DNA from: Mycobacterium deserti
GTDB taxonomy: Bacteria; Actinomycetota; Actinomycetes; Mycobacteriales; Mycobacteriaceae
Direction: 5' to 3'
Assembly: GCF_025345615.1 (NCBI RefSeq)
Contig: NZ_JAODWD010000008.1
Coordinates: 1-64,000 of the forward strand
DNA length: 64,000 nt
Below are positions 51,881 to 60,790 of the stretch, one piece after another (positions within the stretch are counted from its first letter, which is position 1; the number at the start of each line of letters is the position of its first letter). Below the pieces are notes generated by a model that was not told where the DNA came from, searched no databases, and saw only the letters and a list, made by a program, of their open reading frames with translations. The position numbers and the translations under genes are program-made.

Positions 51881-53334
51881 CCGACAGGCGTCGACATCCG
51901 CGTCGACTCCGACCTGCCGCGTAGCACCTCCGCGCCGCGCGCCGTCCACCGCAGGCGCTCGGTCTCGTCCGCGCGGCCGATAGCGGCATCCGAGCACAGC
52001 ACCCTGCTCTCGAAACCCTTGGCGCGGTCGGCCAGTCGCGCGGCCTCGTTGACCGCATCGCCGACGACGGTGTACTCGTAGCGGTTCTCCGCACCGATGT
52101 TTCCGGCGAAGACGGGGCCTGCCGAGACGCCGATACCGTAATCGACGGGCAGCCGACGCAATTCGGTGGCGAGCACCCGGGCCGTTGCCAATGCGGCCGA
52201 GGCCGGACCGTCGATGCGCAAGGGCGCGCCGAACACCGCGAGCGCGGCGTCACCCTGGAACTTGTTGATCAGACCGTGGCGTTTGTCGACCTCGTGGACG
52301 ACGATCCGAAAGAACTCGTTGAGGATCTCGGCGACCTCGGACGGTTCGTGCACCGCCGTCAGTTGCGTCGAGCCCACCAGGTCGATGAACAGGATCGCGA
52401 CGTCACGCTCGTCGCCGGACAGCGACTCGTTCTCCTCGACGGCGCGGCGAACGACCTCTTCGCCGACGTGCCTGCCGAACAGGTCACGAAGGCGCTCACG
52501 TTCGCGCAGTCCGGCCACCATTCGGTTGAAACCGCTTTGCAGATGGCCGATTTCAGACCATTCGTAGACGTCGAGCGTCCGGTCGATTCGGCCGCGTTCG
52601 ACATCGGCCATCGCCGCCACGACCTCACCCACCGGGTCGGAGATGGAGATCGACACCAGGATCATGGCCCGCAGGCCGAGGGCGACCGCGACGAGTGCCA
52701 GCACGAGGAGTGCGAGTTCGATCGGCGTGGATTCCTCGATGATCCAGCCTCGCGACCGCATGACCAGAAGGGAGGCGATGGCGATACCCGGAAGCGCTGT
52801 GCACACCGTCCATGCGAGAAGCAACCTCGCCCGGACCCCCGGGGCGGTCAGCGGCGTGATCTCGCTGAAATCCTTGGTGACACCCGCCAGCATCGGTCGA
52901 AGGGTTCGCATGGTGAACAGGAAGCCGGTGCACACCGTCGCGATGGCTCCGAACAGCAGAGCCGAGGCGATCACCACCTGCATTTCCGGCTCCGCGCCGA
53001 GGTTCAACGGAATCATCACCGCAGCGGAAAGAACCCAGGGTGCGGTGGTCAGCGCCGACTGCCTGCGCATCGTCTTCAGCGCGGTTCTGCGCTCGGAATC
53101 CGTCGGCTCCCTGCGGTCGAGCCAACGCAGCGCCGGGGACACGATGCGCACCGCTCCGATCGCGACGGTGACGGTGCCTGCGGCGATCAGGCCCACCGTG
53201 GCGACGATGATCGTGCTTGAGGGGTCACCGCGCCCGGTCAGCGACACAACGAGCGCCGTTACCTCGGTCGTGGTCAGCAGATAGGCGAACGTCAGGCCGG
53301 CGGCATAACGGACCAGCAGGCGACGTGGCCTCAC
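51877..53334 (-). CDS. Membrane-bound class III adenylate cyclase with HAMP domain (second copy)
   Basis: A 485-residue paralogue of the cyclase at 13826. It has about six membrane segments, a HAMP linker (DPVGEVVAAMADVERG) and a cyclase domain with metal aspartates in ILFIDLVGST and KFQGDAALAVFG, lysine in NKFQGD, threonine in YEYTVVG and Asn/Arg in VNEAARL. All catalytic residues are intact. M. tuberculosis keeps its three relatives in tandem; here the second copy is displaced by about 38 kb. Confidence 0.92.
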   Translation of the reverse strand: MRPRRLLVRYAAGLTFAYLLTTTEVTALVVSLTGRGDPSSTIIVATVGLIAAGTVTVAIGAVRIVSPALRWLDRREPTDSERRTALKTMRRQSALTTAPWVLSAAVMIPLNLGAEPEMQVVIASALLFGAIATVCTGFLFTMRTLRPMLAGVTKDFSEITPLTAPGVRARLLLAWTVCTALPGIAIASLLVMRSRGWIIEESTPIELALLVLALVAVALGLRAMILVSISISDPVGEVVAAMADVERGRIDRTLDVYEWSEIGHLQSGFNRMVAGLRERERLRDLFGRHVGEEVVRRAVEENESLSGDERDVAILFIDLVGSTQLTAVHEPSEVAEILNEFFRIVVHEVDKRHGLINKFQGDAALAVFGAPLRIDGPASAALATARVLATELRRLPVDYGIGVSAGPVFAGNIGAENRYEYTVVGDAVNEAARLADRAKGFESRVLCSDAAIGRADETERLRWTARGAEVLRGRSESTRMSTPVG

Positions 53335-53347
53335 CCGGCCGAAGGTA

Positions 53348-53662
53348 TCAGTCGCTGGCCGGCAGCGGCTTGGCTTCTTTGAGGGTGAGCGCTGTGGCGC
53401 CGACCGACAGCGTCCCCGCACCGGCCTTGGTGACGAGCACCTCGGCGCCGTTCTCGTCGACGTAGCGCTTGCCCATCACGTTGCCGTCGGAGAACTCGGG
53501 GTCAATGGTGAGTTCGGACGACTTCGCCGGATCATCCTTGCTGTCCAACGGCACCATCGGCACCCCGCCCGCACGCAGATCGTCGAGGCTCTCGGCGCTG
53601 CGCACGACGATCACCTGGGTATCGCAGACCTGGCTCTGCAGCCGGGTGCCGTTCTTGATCAT
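53348..53662 (-). CDS. Small hypothetical protein of the acyl-CoA ligase operon
   Basis: A 104-residue soluble protein I do not assign. It opens with MIKNGTRLQSQVCDTQVIVVRS and is rich in beta-type residues; the single cysteine in VCDTQV is notable. AAGGAG (53669-53674) precedes the ATG and overlaps the end of the ligase gene. It lies 13 nt downstream of the ligase, so it is the third gene of the SDR-ligase operon. It may bind a substrate or partner of the ligase, but nothing in the sequence proves it. Confidence 0.7.
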   Translation of the reverse strand: MIKNGTRLQSQVCDTQVIVVRSAESLDDLRAGGVPMVPLDSKDDPAKSSELTIDPEFSDGNVMGKRYVDENGAEVLVTKAGAGTLSVGATALTLKEAKPLPASD

Positions 53663-53675
53663 GTTGAGCTCCTTT

Positions 53676-55190
53676 TCATTTCGCGCTCCTCGCGTGCGCG
53701 CCGTTCTCGGCTGTCAGTTCGGCGATCAGCTCGCGGCGTAGCACCTTGCCGGTCGCGTTGGTCGGCAACTCGTCGCGGAACACCACACGATCCGGCGTAC
53801 GTGATCCGCGCAGCTGCGCGCGAACATGCTCGCGCAGTTCGTCGGGCTCGGGCTCGGCGCCGTCGGCGGCAACCACCACCGCGACGATGATCTGACCCCA
53901 CTGCGGATCCTCGGGCCCGACTACCGCGCAGTCGCGTACCGCAGGGTGTTCGACCAGCACGTCCTCGATCTCGGCAGGCGCGATGTTCTCGCCGCCGCGG
54001 ATGATGGTGTCGTCGGACCGGCCGCCGATGAACAGGTAGCCGTCCTCGTCGAGCATCGCGACGTCCTTGGTGGGGAACCAGCCGTCGGCGTCGAGCACCG
54101 ATCCGATCTCGGCGTACCGGCCGGACACCTGATCGCCGCGGACGAACAACTCGCCGGTTTCGCCGGGCCCGAGCACCGTTCCGTCCTCGCCGCGGATCTG
54201 CACTTCGATTCCCGGCACCGGCTTGCCGACCGAACCGAGCCGGCGAAGGCCTGCGTCGTCGGTAGCGCTCAACGCGGCCCGATGGTCGTCGGGGGTCAGT
54301 ACCGCAATCGTCGAGCTGGTCTCTGTGAGTCCATAGGCGTTGACGAAACCGACCTCTGGCAACAGCGCAAGTGCCTTGCGTACGAGCGGAAGTGGGACCT
54401 TGGACCCGCCGTATGCGAGAGTGCGCAGGGTGGGCAGCGAGACCGCGTCGGACTCCAGTGCCGTCACGATGCGGTCGAGCATCGTCGGCACGACGGTCGC
54501 CGACGTGACACCCTCGTCGCGCACCAGCCGAACCCACTCCGCCGCGTCGAACTGCGGCAGATACACCATCTTTCGGCCGGCGTACAGATTCGACAGCGCC
54601 GCGCTGACCCCCGCGATGTGGTACGGCGGCACGCAGATCAGCGCCGCGTCACCGGGCTCGGCGGAGTCGAACTCGACCGTTCCGGTGATGTAGCTGGTCA
54701 GGTTGTTGTGTGTCAGCTCAACTGCTTTGGGCCGCGACGTGGTCCCCGAGGTGAACAACACCACGCCGACGTCTTCGGGGTCGGGGAACTCGGCAACAGG
54801 TTCGGCGGTGCGGGCAGCGGCCAGGAACTCGTCGGAACTGATGACCTTCTTGCCCGTACCCTCGACGACATCGCGGTAGTCGGCGTCGGCCACCACCAAC
54901 GGCTGGGGCAGGCGGTCGATGAGTTCGCGCAAGCCGTCACCGCTCAACCGGTAGTTCAGCGGGGTGACCGGTATGCCGGCCTTGGCCGCGGAGAACAGCA
55001 AAAGAGGCAGCATGGCGCCGCCGAGCCCGACATAGACGACGTGTGATGCGCCTGTGGACGCGACAACTCCGGCGCCTCCGTCAGCGAGGCTGCTCAGTTC
55101 GGTTGTGGTCAGCCGCATCTCGCCGGACACCAGCGCGGTCCGGTCCGGATTGCTCGAGACGGCCATCTCGAGCAGCAATGAGATGCTCAT
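53676..55190 (-). CDS. Acyl-CoA synthetase (class I adenylate-forming)
   Basis: A 504-residue ligase that makes an acyl-CoA from acid, ATP and CoA. The P-loop is in LFTSGTTSRPKAVELTH, then YGLTETSS, GDQVSGRYAEIG, the TKD form of the usual TGD motif (WFPTKDVAML), and the catalytic lysine in PTNATGKVLRRELI. The start overlaps the SDR stop by 4 nt (ATGA). Threonine-glycine to threonine-lysine in TKD is a mild deviation. It likely activates the entry substrate of the mutase cluster, or a side branch. Confidence 0.9.
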   Translation of the reverse strand: MSISLLLEMAVSSNPDRTALVSGEMRLTTTELSSLADGGAGVVASTGASHVVYVGLGGAMLPLLLFSAAKAGIPVTPLNYRLSGDGLRELIDRLPQPLVVADADYRDVVEGTGKKVISSDEFLAAARTAEPVAEFPDPEDVGVVLFTSGTTSRPKAVELTHNNLTSYITGTVEFDSAEPGDAALICVPPYHIAGVSAALSNLYAGRKMVYLPQFDAAEWVRLVRDEGVTSATVVPTMLDRIVTALESDAVSLPTLRTLAYGGSKVPLPLVRKALALLPEVGFVNAYGLTETSSTIAVLTPDDHRAALSATDDAGLRRLGSVGKPVPGIEVQIRGEDGTVLGPGETGELFVRGDQVSGRYAEIGSVLDADGWFPTKDVAMLDEDGYLFIGGRSDDTIIRGGENIAPAEIEDVLVEHPAVRDCAVVGPEDPQWGQIIVAVVVAADGAEPEPDELREHVRAQLRGSRTPDRVVFRDELPTNATGKVLRRELIAELTAENGAHARSAK

Positions 55191-56008
55191 GATTTGTCGA
55201 CGAAGATATCAAGGATTGGGCTGTCGCCACCGCCATAGCGCGTCAGGTCGGTCATACCGGCCTCGGCGAGCACCGCGGAGTCGATGTAGCACTGGCCGTT
55301 GACCTCGCCCGCTCGCCGGGACAGGATCTCGATCGCGGCGTCGGCCATGATCTCGGGGCTGCGCGACGAAGACATCAGTGTTCCCTCGGCCAGGTTGGCC
55401 ACCGCCGAGGTCGCGACGTAGGTCTCGGGCCACAAGCAAGAGAAACCGATGCCTGCGTCGGCATATTCGGCGGCCCACCCGAGCGACAACAGCGTCATGC
55501 CGTACTTCGACAGGGTGTAGGTCGGGTGTGCGCCCAACCAGTGCGGGCTCATGTTCAGGGGCGGCGCGAGCGTGATCACTGCGGCGTTGGGGGATTTGCG
55601 CAGGTAGGGCAGCGCCGCCTTGGTCAGCAGGAATGTGCCCCGGACATTGATGTCCATCATCAGATCGAACTTCTTGGCCGACAACTGCTCGGTGGGTTCG
55701 GTCGCGATGGCGCTGGCGTTGTTGATGACGACGTCAACGCCGCCGAAGTGCTCGACGGCGGTGTCGACCGCGCGCTGCACGTCCTCTTCCTTGCGCACAT
55801 CGCCGACGACCGCCACGCCCTTGCCGCCGGCCGCCTCGACATCGGCGACGGCCGTGTGGACCGTCCCGGGGAGTGTGGGGTGGGGTTCGGCCGTCTTGGC
55901 CAGCAGTACGACGTTCGCGCCGCGCCTGGCCGCGCCGAGCGCGATCGCCAGTCCGATGCCGCGGCTGCCGCCGGAGACCACGAGTGTGCGGTCGGTGAAC
56001 GGGGACAT
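55187..56008 (-). CDS. SDR family oxidoreductase (HSDL2-like)
   Basis: A 273-residue SDR: cofactor motif VSGGSRGIGLAIA, INNASAIA in place of NNAG, and YTLSKYGM with Tyr/Lys. The APPLNMSPHWLGAHPTYTLSKYGM region is typical of the hydroxysteroid dehydrogenase-like 2 group. GAGGAGG lies just before the ATG. First gene of the leftward operon of the mutase cluster; the control element at 56060-56079 is 52 nt upstream. It would oxidise a hydroxyacyl-CoA or alcohol intermediate. Confidence 0.88.
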   Translation of the reverse strand: MSPFTDRTLVVSGGSRGIGLAIALGAARRGANVVLLAKTAEPHPTLPGTVHTAVADVEAAGGKGVAVVGDVRKEEDVQRAVDTAVEHFGGVDVVINNASAIATEPTEQLSAKKFDLMMDINVRGTFLLTKAALPYLRKSPNAAVITLAPPLNMSPHWLGAHPTYTLSKYGMTLLSLGWAAEYADAGIGFSCLWPETYVATSAVANLAEGTLMSSSRSPEIMADAAIEILSRRAGEVNGQCYIDSAVLAEAGMTDLTRYGGGDSPILDIFVDKS

Positions 56009-56059
56009 GGGCCTCCTCGGACGGGCAGTCCTGATGATGCTACCGATGATGCTCCGGAA

Positions 56060-56079
56060 GCGGTATTGGCATTCTCATT
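56060..56079. promoter_or_regulatory. 20-bp direct repeat, copy A (shared cluster element)
   Basis: GCGGTATTGGCATTCTCATT occurs here and, identical in all 20 positions, at 56169-56188. It lies upstream of the leftward SDR-ligase operon. The ATTCTC core recurs at 60714-60728. The two copies in one 202-nt divergent region suggest a regulator acting on both operons. Confidence 0.65.
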
Positions 56080-56168
56080 CTAAGCGAATCCCATAATCGC
56101 TGTGTACGGGACCTTCGGCCGCTTACCGCCGGTGACGACAGGTCCTTCTGACTGCACGTTTGCGCACT

Positions 56169-56188
56169 GCGGTATTGGCATTCTCATT
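56169..56188. promoter_or_regulatory. 20-bp direct repeat, copy B, at the mutase promoter
   Basis: Identical to copy A, 109 nt apart, same orientation. It ends 9 nt before the putative -10 box of the mutase gene and so covers the -35 region, a position suiting repression or activation. Confidence 0.65.
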
Positions 56189-56197
56189 TTTTGCAAG

Positions 56198-56203
56198 TAC
56201 GTT
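56198..56203 (+). promoter_or_regulatory. -10 box for leaderless mutase transcript
   Basis: TACGTT is followed by 7 nt and the mutase ATG at 56211, with no ribosome-binding site. Confidence 0.45.
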
Positions 56204-56210
56204 ATCCGTG

Positions 56211-57787
56211 ATGACCGACCCAGTCCAGACTCCGTCCGGCCTGCCGCTCGAGCCCGTCTACGGACCGGCGGACCGGGAAAGCGACCCGCCAGCGCCGGGT
56301 GCGTATCCATTCACGCGTGGCAACTTCGCGAGTGGCTATCGCGGCAAGCTGTGGACGTTTCGCCAGTACTCGGGTTTCGGCACCGCCGAGGAGTCCAATC
56401 GCCGCTACCGCTACCTGCTGGATCAGGGCGGTACCGGCCTCTCGGTGGCGCTCGACCTGCCCACCCAGTGCGGTTACGACTCCGATGACCCCGAGTACGG
56501 CGAGGAGGTCGGCCGGGTCGGAGTCGCGGTGGACACGCTGGCCGACGCCGAGATCCTGTTCGACGGCATCCCGCTGGACAAGATCAGCACGAGCTTCACC
56601 ATCAACGGCACCGCTGCCATCCTGCTGGCCTTCTACGTGGCCGCCGCAGAGAAGAAGGGCGTGCCTCGCGAGAAGCTCACCGGCACCATTCAGAACGACA
56701 TCCTCAAGGAATACGCGTCGCGCGGCACGTGGATCTGGCCGCCGGAGCCCTCGCTGCGTTTGATCGCCGACACCATCGAGTTCTGCGCCGCCGAGGTGCC
56801 GCGGTTCAACGCGATCTCGGTGGCCGGCGCACACTTCCGTGACGCCGGCGCCAATGCCGTGCAGGAGATGGCGTTCACGCTCGCCGACGGCGTCACCTAC
56901 TGCGACACCGTTGTCGAGCGCGGCCGGATGACCATCGACAAGTTCGCACCGCAGATCTCGTTCTTCTTCTACACCCACGGCGACTTCTTCGAGGAGATCG
57001 CCAAGTACCGGGCCGGCAGGCGGCGGTGGGCGACCATCGTGCGCGAGCGCTACGGCGCCACCAGCGACAAGGCGTCGATGTTCCGGTTCGGCTGCGTGTC
57101 GGGAGGCGCTTCGCTGTATGCGCCTCAGGCGCAGAACAACCTGGTGCGCGTCGCGTACGAGTCGCTGGCGTCGGTCCTCGGCGGCGTCCAGTCGATGTTC
57201 ACCGCCGCGTGGGACGAACCGTTCGCGCTGCCCAGTGAGGAGTCGGCGACGCTGGCGCTGCGCACCCAGCAGATCCTGGCGTACGAAACCGGCGTCGCGA
57301 AGGTCGCCGATCCACTCGGCGGATCGTATTTCGTCGAGGCGCTCACCGACGCGACCGAAGAGAAGATCATCGAGATCATGCACGATCTCGAAGAGCACGG
57401 CGGCATGGTGCGCTGCATCGAGGATGGATACCTGCAAGGGCTGATCGCCGACGAGGCGTACAAGATTCATCAGGAGATCGAATCGGGGGAGCGTCCGGTC
57501 GTCGGTGTGAACAAGTTCGTCGTCGACGAGCCACCGCCGGAGATATCGACATATGAACTGGACGCCGAAGGACGCGATCTGCAGCTCAAGCGACTGTCCA
57601 AGGTCAAGGCTGAGCGCGACCCGGCCGCTGTCACGGATGCGTTGGCTGCGCTGTCGCGCGCCGCGGAAGGTGACGACAACCTGATGCATAAACTGGTCGA
57701 CTGCGCCAACGCGTACTGCACTGTGGGTGAGATGGTCTCGGCGCTCAAAGCGGTATGGGGCGAGTTCCAGCAACCGGTGGTGTTCTG

Positions 57788-57788
<1 letters not shown>
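56211..57788 (+). CDS. B12-dependent acyl-CoA mutase, large (substrate-binding) subunit
   Basis: A 525-residue methylmalonyl-CoA mutase-type barrel without the B12 domain. The family core is clear: YPFTRGNFASGY, WTFRQYSGFGTAEESN, VALDLPTQCGYDSDDP, FNAISVAGAHFRDAGA. The residue matching Tyr89 of methylmalonyl-CoA mutase is Phe, as in isobutyryl-CoA mutase. The usual RTHCQTSGWSL stretch reads RFGCVSGGASL, and HTN before the DEALALP motif becomes FTAAWDEPFALP. So it isomerises a CoA thioester, but not methylmalonyl-CoA; the substrate is unknown. The stop overlaps the small subunit start (TGATG). Confidence 0.9.
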
Positions 57789-58186
<398 letters not shown>

Positions 58187-58286
58187 CCGCGGTGCCGCCC
58201 CCGAACGTGCGCTCAGCGCGGGTTTCGGCCGCACTTTTCGCAGTGGACGCACATTCGGCGACAACCCGCCGGGCGGAGGGAATGAC

Positions 58287-59243
58287 ATGAGACTCGGCGT
58301 GATGATCGGGGCCGAGCGGGGCGACATGACCCGCAAGATCAGCAAGCTCGTGTCGGATATCGAGTGGGCCGAGTCCGCGGGGATGGACACCGCGTGGATG
58401 CCGCAGGTGCCCAACGACTTCGACTGCCTGACGATGGTCTCGCTGATGGCCGCGCACACATCCAGGATCGAACTCGGCACCGCGGTGATCCCGCTGCAGG
58501 CACAGCACCCAATTGCGCTTGCGCGACAAGCGCTTTCGGTACACGCGATGGCCGGTGGGCGGCTCGCGCTCGGCGTCGGTCCCTCGCACCATTGGATCGT
58601 GCGGGACATGCTCGGCATCCCGTACGAGAAGCCGGCCGCCTACACCCGCGACTACCTCGAGGTGTTGAACGCCGCTCTTGCCGGTCCCGGCGATATCGAT
58701 GTGGAGAACGATTCGTTCACGGTGCACAACCCGACCGTGCTCGGCGCCGAGAAGCCGCTGCCGGTGCTGGTGGCCGCGTTGGGTCCGGTGATGCTGCAGA
58801 TCGCGGGTGAGCGGGCCGACGGCACCGTGCTGTGGATGGCCGACGAGAAAGCCATCGGTGAGCACATCGCGCCCAAGATCAACAAGGCCGCCGCCGAAGC
58901 CGGTAGGCCGGCGCCGCGCATCGTCGCCGGTATTCCCGTGTGCCTCTGCGCGAATTCGGAGATCGACGCGGCCAAGGATCGGGCCAATCGCATTCTCGCG
59001 GAGGCGGAGACATCGCCGAACTACCAGCGGCTGCTGGACCGCGGTGATGCGCGCAACGTCGGCGATCTGTGCGCCGCGGGCGACATGGAACAGATCCTGC
59101 GTCGATTCCAGATGTTCGCCGACGCGGGTGTGACGGACCTGTCGGTACGGCTGCTGCCGATCGGCGAGAACCGCGACGAACTCGTGGCATCCAAATACCG
59201 CACGCGTGAGGTGATCGCGGAGTTGGGGAAGCGCCTGCGATGA
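58287..59243 (+). CDS. LLM-class (luciferase-like, probably F420-dependent) oxidoreductase
   Basis: A 318-residue TIM-barrel oxidoreductase of the bacterial luciferase superfamily. It starts with MRLGVMIGAERGDM, and IELGTAVIPLQAQHPIALARQALS is the hallmark second-strand region. GGRLALGVGPSHH and VLVAALGPVMLQIAGERADG are also typical of mycobacterial F420 enzymes. It might reduce or oxidise an intermediate of the mutase pathway. Cofactor (F420 or FMN) is inferred from family context. Confidence 0.88.
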   Translation: MRLGVMIGAERGDMTRKISKLVSDIEWAESAGMDTAWMPQVPNDFDCLTMVSLMAAHTSRIELGTAVIPLQAQHPIALARQALSVHAMAGGRLALGVGPSHHWIVRDMLGIPYEKPAAYTRDYLEVLNAALAGPGDIDVENDSFTVHNPTVLGAEKPLPVLVAALGPVMLQIAGERADGTVLWMADEKAIGEHIAPKINKAAAEAGRPAPRIVAGIPVCLCANSEIDAAKDRANRILAEAETSPNYQRLLDRGDARNVGDLCAAGDMEQILRRFQMFADAGVTDLSVRLLPIGENRDELVASKYRTREVIAELGKRLR

Positions 59244-59307
59244 GCGCTTGCGCCGCGATGAGCCTCTCGGGCGAAGAGCAGGCCATGAAGAGCCAGAACG
59301 CACAGCG

Positions 59308-60375
59308 GTGACCACCGAGGGACCGCTGGCCGGTATCCGCATCATCGAGGTCGGCGTGATGTTGGCCGGTCCGTACGCGACGATGCTCCTGGCCGACCTC
59401 GGCGCCGAGGTCATCAAGATCGAGCCGCCAGGTGGCGAGATCTCGCGCCAGGTGAGCGATAGCTACTTCGCGAGCCTGAACCGCAACAAGCAGAGCGTGA
59501 TGCTCGACCTGCAGTCGGATGCGGGACGCCGGCGGCTGGGGGAACTGGTCGCCGATTCGCATGCGCTGCTGGTGAATATGAAACCGTCGGCGATACGGCG
59601 GCTCGGCCTGACCTACGAGTCGCTTCGGGCGCACAACGAGCGCATTGTGTGTGTGGCGCTGACCGGATTCGGGCTCGACGGCGGCGACGACCCGGCCTTC
59701 GACTACGTCATCCAGGCGGCGACCGGCGTCGCCGCGATGACCGGACACCCAGACGGACCGCCCACGTTGCCCGGTTACTCGTCGGCCGACAACTCCACCG
59801 GACTGACGGCGGCACTGGGCCTGCTCGCCCAGATCGTGTCCAACCGCGGCGGCCAAGTCGACGTCTGTCTGCGCGATGTGATGCTCTCGCAGTTGAACTA
59901 CCGGGCATCTGCCTACCTGAACGACGGTGCCGCGCCGCAGCGCTATCCGTTCGGTGCGCACTCCTATTACGTTCCCGCGCAATTGTTCTTGACTGCGGAC
60001 GGCTACCTGGCGCTGTTCATCACCCATGACGGTTTCTGGCGCACCTTCAGTGCCGAGGCCGGCATCGAGGGCTTCCCGACGATGGCCGAGCGCGCCGCCA
60101 ACCGCGATGAGGTGCTGGCCCTGGTCGCGGCCGCGTTGGCCGGCGATACCGCGTTGAATTGGGAGGCTCGCCTAAGCCCACTCGGCATCCCGGTGGCGGC
60201 GGTACGCACGCTGCCCGAAGCCCTGGAGGCGACTCCGGAGGTGGTCGTGACCGCCGGCGAGCACCGATTGGTGGGCAGCCCGATCCGGATCGATGGATAC
60301 CAGCCTGAGTACCGGCCCGCGCCCGGCATCGACGAGCACGGCGCCGTAGAGGTTCACTCACCTCAGTCGTCGTAG
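59308..60375 (+). CDS. CaiB/BaiF family III CoA-transferase
   Basis: A 355-residue CoA-transferase. It opens with GPLAGIRIIEVGVMLAGPYATMLLADLGAEVIKIE in family fashion. The catalytic aspartate is in SSADNSTGLTAALG, and SLNRNKQSVMLDLQ is the usual CoA-site stretch. GTG 59308 is chosen. It moves CoA from a donor thioester to an acid, an alternative to ATP-driven activation by the ligases in the cluster. It overlaps the ferredoxin gene tail to tail by 13 nt. Confidence 0.9.
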   Translation: MTTEGPLAGIRIIEVGVMLAGPYATMLLADLGAEVIKIEPPGGEISRQVSDSYFASLNRNKQSVMLDLQSDAGRRRLGELVADSHALLVNMKPSAIRRLGLTYESLRAHNERIVCVALTGFGLDGGDDPAFDYVIQAATGVAAMTGHPDGPPTLPGYSSADNSTGLTAALGLLAQIVSNRGGQVDVCLRDVMLSQLNYRASAYLNDGAAPQRYPFGAHSYYVPAQLFLTADGYLALFITHDGFWRTFSAEAGIEGFPTMAERAANRDEVLALVAAALAGDTALNWEARLSPLGIPVAAVRTLPEALEATPEVVVTAGEHRLVGSPIRIDGYQPEYRPAPGIDEHGAVEVHSPQSS

Positions 60376-60680
60376 GAAACGCTCACCGAGTCGGTGTCCG
60401 GAACAGCTTGGCACGTCAGGATGTATCCCTCCTCGACTTCGTCCTCGTCGAGGGCGTCGTTGACGCGCATCGTGGCGTGGCCCTCGGTGAGCTTGCCCAT
60501 GCAGGTGCCACAGTTGCCCGCTTCGCAGGAGAACGGCGGGGACAGGCCCGCGCGCCTGGCGCTCTCGAGAAGGGTCTCGTTGGCCTTGCGCGCCACCGAC
60601 GCTTTCTTCCGATCGAGCAGGATCGTCACCTGCCCGTTCGCGTCGGCGACGGGCGGGGTCGGCGCCGGGTCCGCCGTCAT
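60363..60680 (-). CDS. [2Fe-2S] plant-type ferredoxin
   Basis: A 105-residue ferredoxin. Cluster cysteines are in SCEAGNCGTC and, about 30 residues on, in ILTCQAVPD. The ATG at 60680 is fixed by a strong AGGAGGAG; an ATG 25 codons upstream would pass through the control element. It can carry electrons to an oxygenase or hydroxylase. No oxygenase is in this cluster inside the window, but the Rieske protein at 7345 lacks a partner. Confidence 0.92.
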   Translation of the reverse strand: MTADPAPTPPVADANGQVTILLDRKKASVARKANETLLESARRAGLSPPFSCEAGNCGTCMGKLTEGHATMRVNDALDEDEVEEGYILTCQAVPDTDSVSVSYDD

Positions 60681-60713
60681 CGACTCCTCCTGGTACATAC
60701 GTTCTGACAAAGG

Positions 60714-60728
60714 GAGAATATCATTCTC
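60714..60728. promoter_or_regulatory. Palindromic element GAGAAT-ATC-ATTCTC
   Basis: A perfect 6-bp inverted repeat around ATC, in the 110-nt divergent region between the ferredoxin and the second acyl-CoA ligase. A second ATTCTCA follows at 60744-60750. The ATTCTC half also forms the core of the 20-bp repeats at 56 kb, which points to one regulator for the whole cluster. Confidence 0.65.
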
Positions 60729-60790
60729 GCTAACTGATACGCTATTCTCAATCATCGTAATGGCCCGCCGCGGCGAGTTGGAGACAGGGT

